Source: Gammaproteobacteria bacterium (lineage in GTDB: Bacteria; Pseudomonadota; Gammaproteobacteria; Steroidobacterales; Steroidobacteraceae). Taken from it: DNA of 56,598 nt. A model generated the notes under the pieces. It was not told where the DNA came from. It saw only the letters and a program-made list of their open reading frames with translations, and did no database searches. A program made the position numbers and the translations under genes. The stretch's first letter is position 1; each line of letters starts with the position of its first letter. Shown here piece after piece: positions 39,993-48,659 of the stretch. The stretch lies in NCBI GenBank assembly GCA_027366635.1, contig DAHXNE010000100.1, positions 1 to 56,598 of the forward strand. The letters run 5' to 3'.

Positions 39993-40229
39993 TCAATTTA
40001 CCGTATCGAGCAGCTCGCCAACCGCGCACCCGACGCGCCGGGCGGTGAGCCCAAACCGTGCCATCGCCTCGGCGCTATTGCCGCAGGCGCCGAACCGGTC
40101 AATGCCGATCACACCTCCCTCTGCGCCGGCATAGCCCCGCCAAGATAGCGTAGCGCCGGTCCCCACCGCCACTCGGCGCCGATGCCGACCCCCGAACCGC
40201 GGCGCATTGCGCCGATTGCGCTGCAGGAA
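39993..40229 (-). pseudogene. Transketolase 3'-end remnant
   Basis: About 78 codons ending in a stop 23 bases before gap. The translated segment RVAVGTGATLSWRGYAGAEG, then GGVIGIDRFGACGNSAEAMA and FGLTARRVGCAVGELL, aligns by eye with the transketolase C-terminus (E. coli pattern RVAVEAG...W.KYVG..GAIVGM..FGESAPAELLFEEFGFT...). The usual FGES is FGAC and flanking residues are eroded. No room or sequence remains upstream for the other 590 or so residues, since cpdA starts on the opposite strand at 40592. So it is a decayed tail of tkt. Confidence 0.7.
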
Positions 40230-40591
40230 AACGCCCCTCGACGCCTGAGCGAGGTCCGCCATTGCGAGCGGCAGGCCCGCGCACCGCGAAAGGCATCCGC
40301 GCAGCGGCCTCGAGCGGGCGCGGACGGCGCTGGCCGGTTCTCGCTGTGCGCGCACCTTTCATGCGGCCCCCGAGCCGCAATCGGCCCGGTGACGGACGCG
40401 CCGCGACCGCATGACATAAAAAGGGGGGGCATTGTCCCCCAGCCGGCCGCAATGCTCAATCGCCGCACCGCTTTATATGCGGTGCCGAGACGGCCGTGAC
40501 CCCGATCGCGGACGCCGCCACCGGCCGAACCGGCGCCCCGGCTCGCGACTCAGTTCACTGCGTGTTAAGGCGATTTTGCTAGGCTGCCCCG
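40230..40591. other. Non-coding region between transketolase remnant and cpdA
   Basis: About 360 bases without a credible gene. The part next to the remnant may contain further eroded transketolase sequence, but I cannot align it. It holds a minus-strand terminator at 40418-40440. A 7-bp hairpin GCACCGC/GCGGTGC (40465-40471 and 40479-40485) has a TTTATAT loop. No good promoter for cpdA is obvious. Confidence 0.5.
40418..40440 (-). terminator. Rho-independent terminator with no visible upstream gene
   Basis: On the minus strand GGGGG-ACAATG-CCCCC is followed by CC and five T (40422 down to 40418), a classical stem, six-base loop and U-tract. No minus-strand gene lies between it and cpdA, so it either ends a short leader or small RNA or is left over from a lost upstream gene. 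Confidence 0.65.
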
Positions 40592-41374
40592 ATGAGCAGC
40601 GTACGTCTCATTCAATTCACCGATCTGCACCTGTTCGGCGCCGAAACCGGCCGTCTGCGCGGCATCCACACGCTCGCATCCGCTGCCGGCGCGCTCGCGC
40701 ACGCGCGCGGGGAGGACTGGCCGCCCGATGCGCTGCTGGTCACGGGCGACATCGTGAACGACGATCCGGCCGGTTACGCCCAATTCCAGCAGCTATTTGC
40801 GACGCTCGGGCTACCGGTACTCTGTGTGCCGGGCAATCATGACGACCCAGGCGCAATGCGCCGCGCGCTCGCCAAGCCCCCGTTCGTAACGGGCGGGCAC
40901 GTCGATATCGGCCGCTGGCGCCTGGTGCTGCTCGACAGTGTCGTGGCCGGCCAGGCCGGCGGCGCGCTGAGCCCGGGGAGCCTGGCGGCGCTCGCCGCGG
41001 CACTCGAGCAGGCCGGCGATCGGCACGTATTGGTCTGCCTGCATCATCATCCGGTGCCGATGGGCAGCCGCTGGCTCGACCAGGTGGGGCTCGCCAACCC
41101 CGAGGCCTTCTTCGCCGTCATCGACAAGTATCCCGGCGTTCGGGGCATCCTCTGGGGCCACGTTCACCAGAGCTTCGATGCGCTGCGCAACCGCGTCCGC
41201 CTGCTGGCCACGCCCTCGACGTGCGCGCAATTCCGGCCGCGCACCGAGCGATTCGAGCTCGACCCGCTGCCGGCGGCGTACCGCACCCTGGAGTTGCGCG
41301 GCGACGGCTCGATCGCCACCGAGCTGGCGTGGGTGAAGGCCGGCGCCCGCCGCGGCTCGATCGGCGCCGCCTAG
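40592..41374 (+). CDS. cpdA: 3',5'-cyclic-AMP phosphodiesterase CpdA
   Basis: Metallophosphoesterase that hydrolyses cAMP. It has 260 residues. All five metal-binding blocks are present: FTDLHL near residue 9, TGDIVND, PGNHDD, HHHPVPMGS and GHVHQS. It stands alone on the plus strand, with Wzi-like protein 212 bases downstream. Other family members act on different phosphodiesters, so the cAMP substrate is inferred from overall similarity. Confidence 0.87.
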   Translation: MSSVRLIQFTDLHLFGAETGRLRGIHTLASAAGALAHARGEDWPPDALLVTGDIVNDDPAGYAQFQQLFATLGLPVLCVPGNHDDPGAMRRALAKPPFVTGGHVDIGRWRLVLLDSVVAGQAGGALSPGSLAALAAALEQAGDRHVLVCLHHHPVPMGSRWLDQVGLANPEAFFAVIDKYPGVRGILWGHVHQSFDALRNRVRLLATPSTCAQFRPRTERFELDPLPAAYRTLELRGDGSIATELAWVKAGARRGSIGAA

Positions 41375-41586
41375 CCGGCGCGATCCGAGCCGGAGCGTAC
41401 CGCCGGCGCCGCGCCCGACGACGGCTCTTCACGGCGCTCGGCGTCTCCTCTGTTCTGCTCCAGAGCCGATCCGCATGCCCGGAACGCGCCGACCGCGCGC
41501 CGCGGCGCCGCGCCGCCATTGATCTTTCCCCCGCCGATGGTTACTTTGCGCCGCCTGGACGAAGCAAACAGAAGCGCGAGAACGGA

Positions 41587-43596
41587 ATGACCCGCCGACC
41601 GTTGATTTGGGGACTGTCGCTCCTGGGCGTCATGATGCTGTGCGGCAGCGCATTCGCCGGCGGCGTCTCGCCCTACCTGCCCCTGAACCTGGACCCCGCC
41701 GTCCAGAACGCGATCGACCGGGTGCTGATCCTGGGGGACCAACCGGTGTTGGTCCGGCCGATTCCGGCGGCGCTGGTGCTGCGGGCGCTGCCCAAGGCGT
41801 GCCGCGTCGATCGGCCGCTGTGCGAGCGGGTGCGCAAGTACCTGCGCCGCTACATGCACGGCACCGGCGTGGAGTTCACCAGCGTGTCGCTGGCCGCGAC
41901 CGCCGGCAAGTCCAACACGACGCTGCCGAACCAGCATGGCCGGCGCGCGCAGAGCCCCTACCAGGTCTCGGGCGCGGCCTACATCCAACCCAACCCCTAC
42001 ATGCTGCTCAACGTCGGCGGCGTCGGCTACCAGGGCCGCTTCACCCCGACCGGCACGATGCTCAGTCTCGGCTTCGACTGGGCGCAGCTCGATATCGGCT
42101 GGCGCGACCACTGGTGGTCGCCGCTCACCGACAGCTCGATGCTGATCAGCACCGAAGCGCCGACCATGCCGTCGATCACGCTGTCGAACACCCTGCCGCT
42201 CACCCGGCTCGGCCTGCAATACCAGCTGTTCGTCGCGCGCATGTCGGAGCAGCAGCACATCGAGCTCACCAACGGCACGTTCACCCATGGCTACCCCAAG
42301 ATGGGCGGCATCATGGTCGGGATCCAGCCGGTGAGCGGCTGGTCGCTCGGGATACAGCGGGTGATGATCTGGGGCGGCGGCGCGGCCGGCGGCGAGTCGC
42401 TGAGCGACATCATGCAGGCGTTCATCGATCCGACCAAGGCGCAGACCACGGGCTTCAACTCCGGCACGCACGTGGTCGCCAAGCAGGAGGCGTCCGTCAC
42501 CAGCGACTTCATCTTTCCCGGCCCCGAGCCGTTCTCGGTGTACTTCGAGTACGCCGCCAACGACACCTCGATGGGCAGGAGCTATCTGTTCGGCAAGCCC
42601 GACATCTCAGCCGGCATCGACTTCGCGCACCTCGGGCCCTTCGATCTGACGTACGAGTTCAACTCGTGGTCGCCCACCTGGTACGTGCACAGCGTGACCA
42701 ACGTGCAGACCGGCTATCAATACGGCATCACCAACGACTATCAGAGCATCGGCAACTGGTTCGGCGATCAGCGCGTGCCCGCCACCGCCAGCACGTTCGC
42801 CAACGAGGTCGGCGGCCAGAGCAACATGGTGCGCGTCGGCTGGACGCCGCCCTTCGGCGGCTACCTGCAGCTGCGCCTGCGCGAGCTGGCCAACGAGGCA
42901 CAGACCGTGTACGCCACCTACCCCTACAAGACCGAGTACCTGGGGTCGCTCAGCTACTCGTATCCCTGGCACGGCTACGCGGTGGGCGCCGAGATCGGCG
43001 GCGGCCGGGACATCTTCGGCCACCACTACATCATGGTCGAAGGCTTCCTGCGCGACGGGGAGGCGCTGTTCAGCCACTACGATCCGGTGTCCGCCTTCAC
43101 CGGCAAGCGGCCCAAGGGCGACGATCTGTTCGTCAACGTGGGCGCCAACTACTACCGCACGCTGGTGTACAGGCCGAACGGCGCGGCCACCATCCGCTAC
43201 TACAAGCCCTGGGCATACAGCCCCGCCGTGACCATCGGCGCACGGCGGCGGATCTCGGCGCACCAGGATATCGGCGTCGGGGTCGATCTGGACTCGATCA
43301 ACGGCCGGCTGCTGCTCGGGCTGCGCATGGTCGACTATCGCTACCGTTTCGACTGGCCGATCGCCGTCCATGCCTTCGTCGGCGCGGCGCGCTACTCGGC
43401 CCCCACTCCGGCCTACGGCCTATATCTGGGTACCGGCCTGGAGTGGCTGCACGCGTATCGCGGCTGGAACGTCGGCCTCGACTTCCGCAGCGTCGTCTCG
43501 GCTCAGCGTCTGGGTGATCTGCGTACCGCGCATTATCACCTCGACACCTACTACACCATCGACACCTGGTCGCTGTATCTATCGCACGACTTCTGA
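41587..43596 (+). CDS. Wzi-like outer-membrane capsule assembly protein
   Basis: Predicted outer-membrane beta barrel, 669 residues. A signal peptide cleaves after ...CGSAFA at residue 25. A helical N-terminal region (about 30-90) follows, then many amphipathic beta strands, ending in Phe after WSLYLSHDF (typical for BAM insertion). The Wzi family signature of a Trp-rich turn followed by sliLSN is seen in GWRDHWWSPLTDSSMLI and ITLSNTLPLTRLG. Wzi of E. coli anchors group 1 capsule and has about 480 residues, so this copy is clearly longer. No wza/wzc neighbours. It is next to convergent glycosyltransferase genes, suggesting a surface-polysaccharide role. Confidence 0.8.
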   Translation: MTRRPLIWGLSLLGVMMLCGSAFAGGVSPYLPLNLDPAVQNAIDRVLILGDQPVLVRPIPAALVLRALPKACRVDRPLCERVRKYLRRYMHGTGVEFTSVSLAATAGKSNTTLPNQHGRRAQSPYQVSGAAYIQPNPYMLLNVGGVGYQGRFTPTGTMLSLGFDWAQLDIGWRDHWWSPLTDSSMLISTEAPTMPSITLSNTLPLTRLGLQYQLFVARMSEQQHIELTNGTFTHGYPKMGGIMVGIQPVSGWSLGIQRVMIWGGGAAGGESLSDIMQAFIDPTKAQTTGFNSGTHVVAKQEASVTSDFIFPGPEPFSVYFEYAANDTSMGRSYLFGKPDISAGIDFAHLGPFDLTYEFNSWSPTWYVHSVTNVQTGYQYGITNDYQSIGNWFGDQRVPATASTFANEVGGQSNMVRVGWTPPFGGYLQLRLRELANEAQTVYATYPYKTEYLGSLSYSYPWHGYAVGAEIGGGRDIFGHHYIMVEGFLRDGEALFSHYDPVSAFTGKRPKGDDLFVNVGANYYRTLVYRPNGAATIRYYKPWAYSPAVTIGARRRISAHQDIGVGVDLDSINGRLLLGLRMVDYRYRFDWPIAVHAFVGAARYSAPTPAYGLYLGTGLEWLHAYRGWNVGLDFRSVVSAQRLGDLRTAHYHLDTYYTIDTWSLYLSHDF

Positions 43597-43611
43597 GCCG
43601 CCCGGCGGCTC
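43595..43611. terminator. Hairpin spanning two convergent stop codons
   Basis: GAGCCGC (43595-43601), loop CCG, GCGGCTC (43605-43611). It spans from the TGA of the Wzi-like gene (43594-43596) to the TGA of the convergent GT9 gene (43610-43612). A perfect 7-bp GC stem with no T-tract on either side, so it may slow polymerase in both directions rather than terminate alone. Confidence 0.5.
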
Positions 43612-44674
43612 AGCCGGCGCGGCGAGCCGGCAGCGCGCACCAGGCGTCGAATACCGCCGCGCACGGAATCTGATCGGCGCGCATCGTGGCCGGCGGGCCG
43701 CCGACGCCGATCACCAGGGCCGGCGCGGCGGCGCGCGGCAGCACGCGTGACTGCGGGTTCGAGCCCATGATCACGGCCACCGGCAGGCCGCATGCCGCGG
43801 CGGCGTGGGCCATGCCCGTATCCATGGTGATCATGCTCTCGGCCACCTCCATCAGCGCGAAGCTGGCGCGCAGGCCGAGCCCGAGGACTTCCAGATCCGC
43901 AAGCCCGATGGCCGCGCGCATCGCGCGCAGCAGCGGCAACTCGCTCAGCGCGCCGCGCAGGATGAGCACGGCCTGCGGATGCCGCGCGCGCACCGCGTGC
44001 AACAGCTCGCGCCAGCGCTCGAGCGGCCACGAGCGGTCGTTGTCGCGCCGCCATCGCTTGCGGCTGCGGGCGCTGAGGGTGCGCGCCGTGCCCGGTTGGA
44101 TCAGCACGAGCGGCCGGTCGTTCCAACCGCGCGCGCGCAGCAGGGCGTCCCGCTGCGCGCGCTCCGCTTCGAGCGTGAACAGCCGCGGCGCCCGGGCCGC
44201 TCGGGGCAGCGGATAGTCCGCCGCCGCCAGGATCGGTGGCGTGCGCGCGACGAGCCGCAACAGCGCATCGACGTAGTGCTCCCCGTCGGCGGGGCCTCCC
44301 TCGAGGAACTCACAACGCCGCGGATCGATGCCGCCCAGCCGCAGCAGGCGGCGGATGCGCGCGCTCTGGCGCGGCATGGTCTCGGCGATGTAGACCGGAC
44401 CGGGCGCACTGCGCCGCAACGCGCCCAGCACCGCCAGCCATGCCCCGGTCACCGGCAAGGGCAGATGCCGCGGCAGCGTCCAGCAGCGCTCCACATCGGG
44501 ATTTCCCCGATAGAGCTCGCGATTCCACGGGCCGGCGCCCACCACCTGACACGGGCGCCCGAAGCGATCGTGCAGCACGCTCAACGCCGAGGTCAGCATG
44601 ATCATGTCGCCCACCCGCCCGAACAGCGTCACGACGGGCTGCAGCGCTCGGGCCGGGGGGATCACGGCACTCAT
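43610..44674 (-). CDS. Glycosyltransferase family 9 (heptosyltransferase-like), copy A
   Basis: 354 residues with a GT-B fold typical of LPS-core heptosyltransferases. The N-terminal TLFGRVGDMIMLTSALSVLHDRFG corresponds to the acceptor domain, and the C-terminal MITMDTGMAHAAAACGLPVAVIMGSNP to the ADP-heptose-binding domain with its DTG-H motif. It is about half-identical by eye with the next upstream gene and abuts it (0 bases), so they are a tandem duplication. Sugar and acceptor are unknown. Confidence 0.85.
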   Translation of the reverse strand: MSAVIPPARALQPVVTLFGRVGDMIMLTSALSVLHDRFGRPCQVVGAGPWNRELYRGNPDVERCWTLPRHLPLPVTGAWLAVLGALRRSAPGPVYIAETMPRQSARIRRLLRLGGIDPRRCEFLEGGPADGEHYVDALLRLVARTPPILAAADYPLPRAARAPRLFTLEAERAQRDALLRARGWNDRPLVLIQPGTARTLSARSRKRWRRDNDRSWPLERWRELLHAVRARHPQAVLILRGALSELPLLRAMRAAIGLADLEVLGLGLRASFALMEVAESMITMDTGMAHAAAACGLPVAVIMGSNPQSRVLPRAAAPALVIGVGGPPATMRADQIPCAAVFDAWCALPARRAG

Positions 44675-45754
44675 CTAACGCGGCGCATCCGTCGCGCGCT
44701 CCCCCGGCAGCGAACGCCAGGCCGCGAGCACGGTCTGCGGGCAGATCCGCTCGACGCGCTCGGCCTCGAGCGCGAGGACCGGCGAGTCCGCGCCGCTGCG
44801 CGGCAGCCAGACCCGCGATGACTGGATCCCGTAAAGCACCACCAGCGGCGCGCCGAGCGCCGCCGCGGCATGCGCCGGCCCGGTATCGATCGAGATCATG
44901 CTCTGGGCCAGCTCGCACAGGGCAAACAGCCGCCGCAGCCCGCACGGGGCCACCACCACCCGGGCAACCCCCGCCGCTGCGCGGATCTGCTCGAGCAGGG
45001 TCGCTTCGGCCGGCGCGCCCCGCAACGCGATCAGCGCCTCGGGCAGGGCGGCGCGAATGCCCTGCAGCAGCTCGATCCAGTGCTCGAGCGGCCACGCCTT
45101 GTCGTCACAGCTGGCCCAGTGACGCATGCGCCGCCGGCCCATGGTGCGATGGTTGCCGGGCTGCACGAGCACGAGCGGCTCGCCGCGCCAGCCGTAACGG
45201 GCGAGCCAGTCGCGCGCCGCGCCGCGCTCGGACTGCGCGACGTGAAGGTGCGGCCGCCAGAGGCCGGGCGCCGCGGGCTCCGGGTACGCGGCCGCCGGCA
45301 CCGACTCCGGCGTGCGCGCGGCAAACTCCAACAGGCACTCGAGCCACAGCCGCTCGGTACCGGGCTCCTCGTCGATGAACAGGCAGCGGCGCGGATCGAT
45401 TCCGCCCAGGGCCAGCAGTCGCCGGATCCGCGGCACCTGCCGGCGATGGTGCTCGAACACGTACACCGGGCCCGGCGCGCTGCGGCGCAACGCCCGCAAC
45501 ACCGCCGGCCAGGCGCGACCGAGCACGAAGGGCGCCTTGCGCGGCACGTGCCAGCACGCCGCCACGTCCGCGTGCCCCTGGTACATGTCGTGTATCCACG
45601 CATCCATTCCAACGACATGGCAGGGAGCGCCGAACCGGCAATGCAGCGCACGCAGCACCGCCGTCAACATGACCATGTCGCCGATCCGGCCGAACCGGAA
45701 CACGAACGGGCTCAGCGGCGCGCGCGCAGCGGCGGACAACGTCACGTCGGTCAT
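44675..45754 (-). CDS. Glycosyltransferase family 9 (heptosyltransferase-like), copy B
   Basis: 359 residues from ATG at 45754 (a longer frame to 45856 begins with a non-conserved Arg/Cys-rich stretch). Same order as copy A: FRFGRIGDMVMLTAVLRALH, RRSAPGPVYVFEHHRRQ, GGIDPRRCLF, then SMISIDTGPAHAAAALGAPLVVLYG. The shared RIRRLL.LGGIDPRRC motif is unusual and specific to the pair. A probable LPS-core or surface-glycan transferase with a role diverged from copy A. Confidence 0.85.
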   Translation of the reverse strand: MTDVTLSAAARAPLSPFVFRFGRIGDMVMLTAVLRALHCRFGAPCHVVGMDAWIHDMYQGHADVAACWHVPRKAPFVLGRAWPAVLRALRRSAPGPVYVFEHHRRQVPRIRRLLALGGIDPRRCLFIDEEPGTERLWLECLLEFAARTPESVPAAAYPEPAAPGLWRPHLHVAQSERGAARDWLARYGWRGEPLVLVQPGNHRTMGRRRMRHWASCDDKAWPLEHWIELLQGIRAALPEALIALRGAPAEATLLEQIRAAAGVARVVVAPCGLRRLFALCELAQSMISIDTGPAHAAAALGAPLVVLYGIQSSRVWLPRSGADSPVLALEAERVERICPQTVLAAWRSLPGERATDAPR

Positions 45755-45892
45755 CGGCGGGTTCGCGGCACGAGTACGGCAGGAGCCTCTGCAGAGGAGC
45801 GGGGATTGTGACGCAGGCCCGCGGCCAGGAGCAAGGCGACGGCGCGCACATCCCATGCGCCCGCGGACGCCGCCGCAGCGCCCGCCGAGCCC

Positions 45893-46957
45893 TCAGAGCG
45901 CGAGCTCCACGCGCCAGCGCTCGAGCACGGCCGGCAGGCGAAATCGCGGATCCGGCGCCGTCACCGGCCGCTCACCGGCCCGCCAGGCTCGAATGCGCTG
46001 GGCGTAGGCATCGAACAGTCCCAGCATGGCGGCCATCCGCGCGGGCAACGCGCGCCAGCGCGGCGTGCAGCCGCCGAGCAGCCCCTCATAGAGCCGCTGT
46101 GCGCCGCTGATCGGCACCACCTGGCGAGCATCGGCGATGATCTCGCGCGCCGCGCCGCAGTCGCAGGTCAGCACGGGCGTGCCGAGCGCGTTGGATTCGG
46201 CAAAGACCAGCCCGAAGGTCTCTGGCACCACGAAATTCGGACAGAAGGTGCACAACGCCGTGCGCACCTCCTCGTGCATGCGCGCCTGCGGCAGCGGCCC
46301 GAGATCGCGCACGCCCTCGATCGGCGCCCAGCGGCGCGTCTTGTAGCCCGGATTGCCCACGACCAGCTCCAGGTCCGGCATCCGGCGGCGCAGCGCGCGA
46401 AACGCATCGAGCGTGAACTTCAGCCCCTTGTTCGGCGAGGACAGGAACACCAGCTTGCGCGCGTCGATCGGCGAGCCATCCGGCTGCAACGCCGCGTCGA
46501 TCGGGTTGTATATCGTCCGGGCATGAATGCCGGCTGGCGCGCCCATCCAGCGCAGTGTCGCCTCGACCGCGGCGCGCTGCGTGTCGGACACGCAGATGAC
46601 GCGGACATCGAGCGCGCTCAGCAGCTCGCGGGTCGAGGCCAGCCATTGGGCCCGCCTCGAGCCCGGTCGCATCCGGTCGTGCAGCCAGAGAAACACCCGC
46701 GCGTTCGGGTACAGGCGGCGCACGGTGTCGAGCGCGCGCGAATCGCGATTGACGATCACGCAACCGACGGTCGGGTCGCGCTCGGGAGTCTGGTACGGGC
46801 CGTTCGACTGCGTACGGTTGTGCTGCACCACGCGCGCGCCGAGTCCGGCGGCGATCCGCACCACCGTTGCCTCGGTGCCGCCCATCGCCTCACGATGCGG
46901 CGTGTCGCTGTCGTACGGCCGGGCGCACACCGGATCGTAGATGACGGTTGCGGTCAT
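45893..46957 (-). CDS. Glycosyltransferase, GT4-like
   Basis: 354 residues. N-terminal YDPVCARPYDSDTPHREAMGG followed by GTEATVVRIAAGLGARV indicates the GT-B acceptor domain. The C-terminal donor domain shows LVFLSSPNKGLKFTLDAFRALR and the GT4 EX7E pattern in PETFGLVFAESNALGTPVLTC. It starts at ATG 46957 inside a short 19-base gap after the methyltransferase gene, so the two are co-transcribed; 138 bases separate it from the GT9 pair. Substrate unknown. Confidence 0.83.
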   Translation of the reverse strand: MTATVIYDPVCARPYDSDTPHREAMGGTEATVVRIAAGLGARVVQHNRTQSNGPYQTPERDPTVGCVIVNRDSRALDTVRRLYPNARVFLWLHDRMRPGSRRAQWLASTRELLSALDVRVICVSDTQRAAVEATLRWMGAPAGIHARTIYNPIDAALQPDGSPIDARKLVFLSSPNKGLKFTLDAFRALRRRMPDLELVVGNPGYKTRRWAPIEGVRDLGPLPQARMHEEVRTALCTFCPNFVVPETFGLVFAESNALGTPVLTCDCGAAREIIADARQVVPISGAQRLYEGLLGGCTPRWRALPARMAAMLGLFDAYAQRIRAWRAGERPVTAPDPRFRLPAVLERWRVELAL

Positions 46958-46976
46958 GAGGGCGCCGCGCGCGGCG

Positions 46977-47909
46977 TTACGCCGCGCCGGCGCGCGCGCC
47001 GATGAGGTAGAAGTTGTTGTGGAAGATGGGGCACTCGGCGTGCAGCCAGCGCATGCGCGGGAGCCGCCGCGCCAGCGCGGCGAAGTACTCGGTGTTGTCG
47101 ATACCGCCGAAGGCGCGCTGGTAGGCGCACAACACGTAATCGAAATTCTCCAGAATCGGCGCCACGGTCTCGCGCACCGCCAGCGGTGTCTCGCTGAGCG
47201 ACCAGGTCGCCACGAACAGCGCAGAGCCGCGCTCGGCCGCCCGCGCGGCGCACACCGCCGGCGTCTGCGCATCGCCGGAGACGAGCCAGGACAGATTGGA
47301 CGGCGGCCCGCCCGAGTCGCCCTCGGGAAAGACGTTGCGCAGATAGAACCTCTGCAACGCGCACATCACCGGGATATCCCAGATCAGGTACGGGTCGCGG
47401 TAGCCGACGTTGCGCAGCAGCCGGAAGAAGCTGCCGTATCCGGCGCCGAAATCCACCACCAGCCGCAGCGCCGCCAGATCGATGTCGGTGGCCTCGAGCA
47501 GTCGGATCAGGTGATAGCCGTGCTGCACCAGCAGCGGACTGCTCAACGGATAATACGGGTGGACCAGCGGCTGGCCGACCGGCGACTCGGTCAGTGCCCG
47601 CTGCAACCCCGGCGAACACCGCGCCGAGGCGAGCACATGGCGCAGATAGTCGCCCGAGTGACTGCGGATGCGTGGATGGACGGTCTTGGCGATCGGGCGC
47701 AGGCGTAGGAAGCGATCCGGGCCGCTGCCGCGCAATGCGGCGCAGATCGAGGCCGCGAGCGGCCCCCAGTCTCCGGCGGCCGCGCCCGCGGCGCTCAGCC
47801 CGGCCAGCAACTCATCGACGTGGCGCAGCTGCGGCGGCGGGTACTCGCCGAGGATCTTGGCCGCGATCCGTCGCACCCCCGTACGCGCCTTGCTGGCAAG
47901 CTCGCTCAT
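46977..47909 (-). CDS. Putative sugar O-methyltransferase
   Basis: 310 residues. SAM-binding motif I is VVDFGAGYGSFFRLLRNVG (about 160-178), followed by YLIWDIPVMCALQRFYLRNVFP, a pattern I associate with the putative sugar O-methyltransferase family of glycan loci. An N-terminal helical region of about 150 residues precedes it. It is the first gene of this minus-strand glycan group; ATG at 47909. It would plausibly methylate a terminal sugar of the polymer made with the downstream transferases. Confidence 0.72.
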   Translation of the reverse strand: MSELASKARTGVRRIAAKILGEYPPPQLRHVDELLAGLSAAGAAAGDWGPLAASICAALRGSGPDRFLRLRPIAKTVHPRIRSHSGDYLRHVLASARCSPGLQRALTESPVGQPLVHPYYPLSSPLLVQHGYHLIRLLEATDIDLAALRLVVDFGAGYGSFFRLLRNVGYRDPYLIWDIPVMCALQRFYLRNVFPEGDSGGPPSNLSWLVSGDAQTPAVCAARAAERGSALFVATWSLSETPLAVRETVAPILENFDYVLCAYQRAFGGIDNTEYFAALARRLPRMRWLHAECPIFHNNFYLIGARAGAA

Positions 47910-48048
47910 TACTCGTTTTTTCAATCCGCATTGAGATCGTCGCGCGCCATCGGCCGATTGTTGCCGCAGCCGCGATTGCGGCAGCTTACCAGAAGCGCCA
48001 GCCCCGAAATCCACCGCGCCCGGGGAGTTCGCCCAATTCACGGGAGCC

Positions 48049-48507
48049 TCATGGGCGCCCGCTCCGTCCGGCGCGCCCCGCGGCCGCACGCGCGCCGCGA
48101 CCCCGCCCGGTACGCAGCGCCGGCGCCGCCTCCGACACGCCGCTAAAGCCGCCGCGCGTCTGCCGCTGATCCGGCCGCAGCAGCCCCATGCGCTCGAGCC
48201 TGGCCTCGATCGCTCGCAGCGTGCGCCGGTGCTTCTCGGCGAGCGCCGCGGGCGTCTCGCCCGCGCGCAAGCCGGCAACCAGTTGCGCCACTTCCGCCTC
48301 GCTCCACGGGCGTCCGACATTTTCCGGCAGCTGCGCGCGCCGCTGCGCGCGGACCCTCGACTGCTCGAGGGCTGCGGCCGCGGCCAGCAGCGCACGCAGA
48401 ACCTCGGCGCGGTTCAGCGCCGAGTCGGGCGCGAGCGGCTCGCCGGTGTGCGGATCGAGCCCCTGAATGAGCGCGTTCAGAATATCGATCGGTCGCGCTG
48501 GCATCAT
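48049..48507 (-). CDS. Conserved hypothetical with Myb/SANT-like helical domain
   Basis: 152 residues from tandem ATG-ATG (48507, 48504). An N-terminal part ILNALIQGLDPHTGEPLAP then a Leu/Ala helix (RAEVLRALLAAAAALE) is followed by GRPWSEAEVAQLVAGLRAG and a three-helix element (RRTLRAIEARLERMGLL), as in homeodomain-like folds, with a basic Gly/Ala/Arg tail. Proteins with this layout are widespread hypotheticals; DNA binding is inference. Longer frames upstream are not conserved-looking. Confidence 0.68.
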   Translation of the reverse strand: MMPARPIDILNALIQGLDPHTGEPLAPDSALNRAEVLRALLAAAAALEQSRVRAQRRAQLPENVGRPWSEAEVAQLVAGLRAGETPAALAEKHRRTLRAIEARLERMGLLRPDQRQTRGGFSGVSEAAPALRTGRGRGARAAAGRAGRSGRP

Positions 48508-48659
48508 GGGATCTTCCTTCGGCGGCTGTGGCGTCGGCGGCAGTGTCTCGCCTCGCGCACGCATCGACCAGCCGATTTGCCTGCGAATTGCGCCAGATTT
48601 GCCCACCGGGGCGCACCGCCCGTACAGTGCGCCCTCCGCACTCGAGGATACCCCGCACG

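Noticed and set aside
45755..45856. 34-codon upstream extension of GT9 copy B
   Set aside because: The conserved N-terminus begins at the ATG at 45754; the extension is Cys/Arg-rich and non-conserved.
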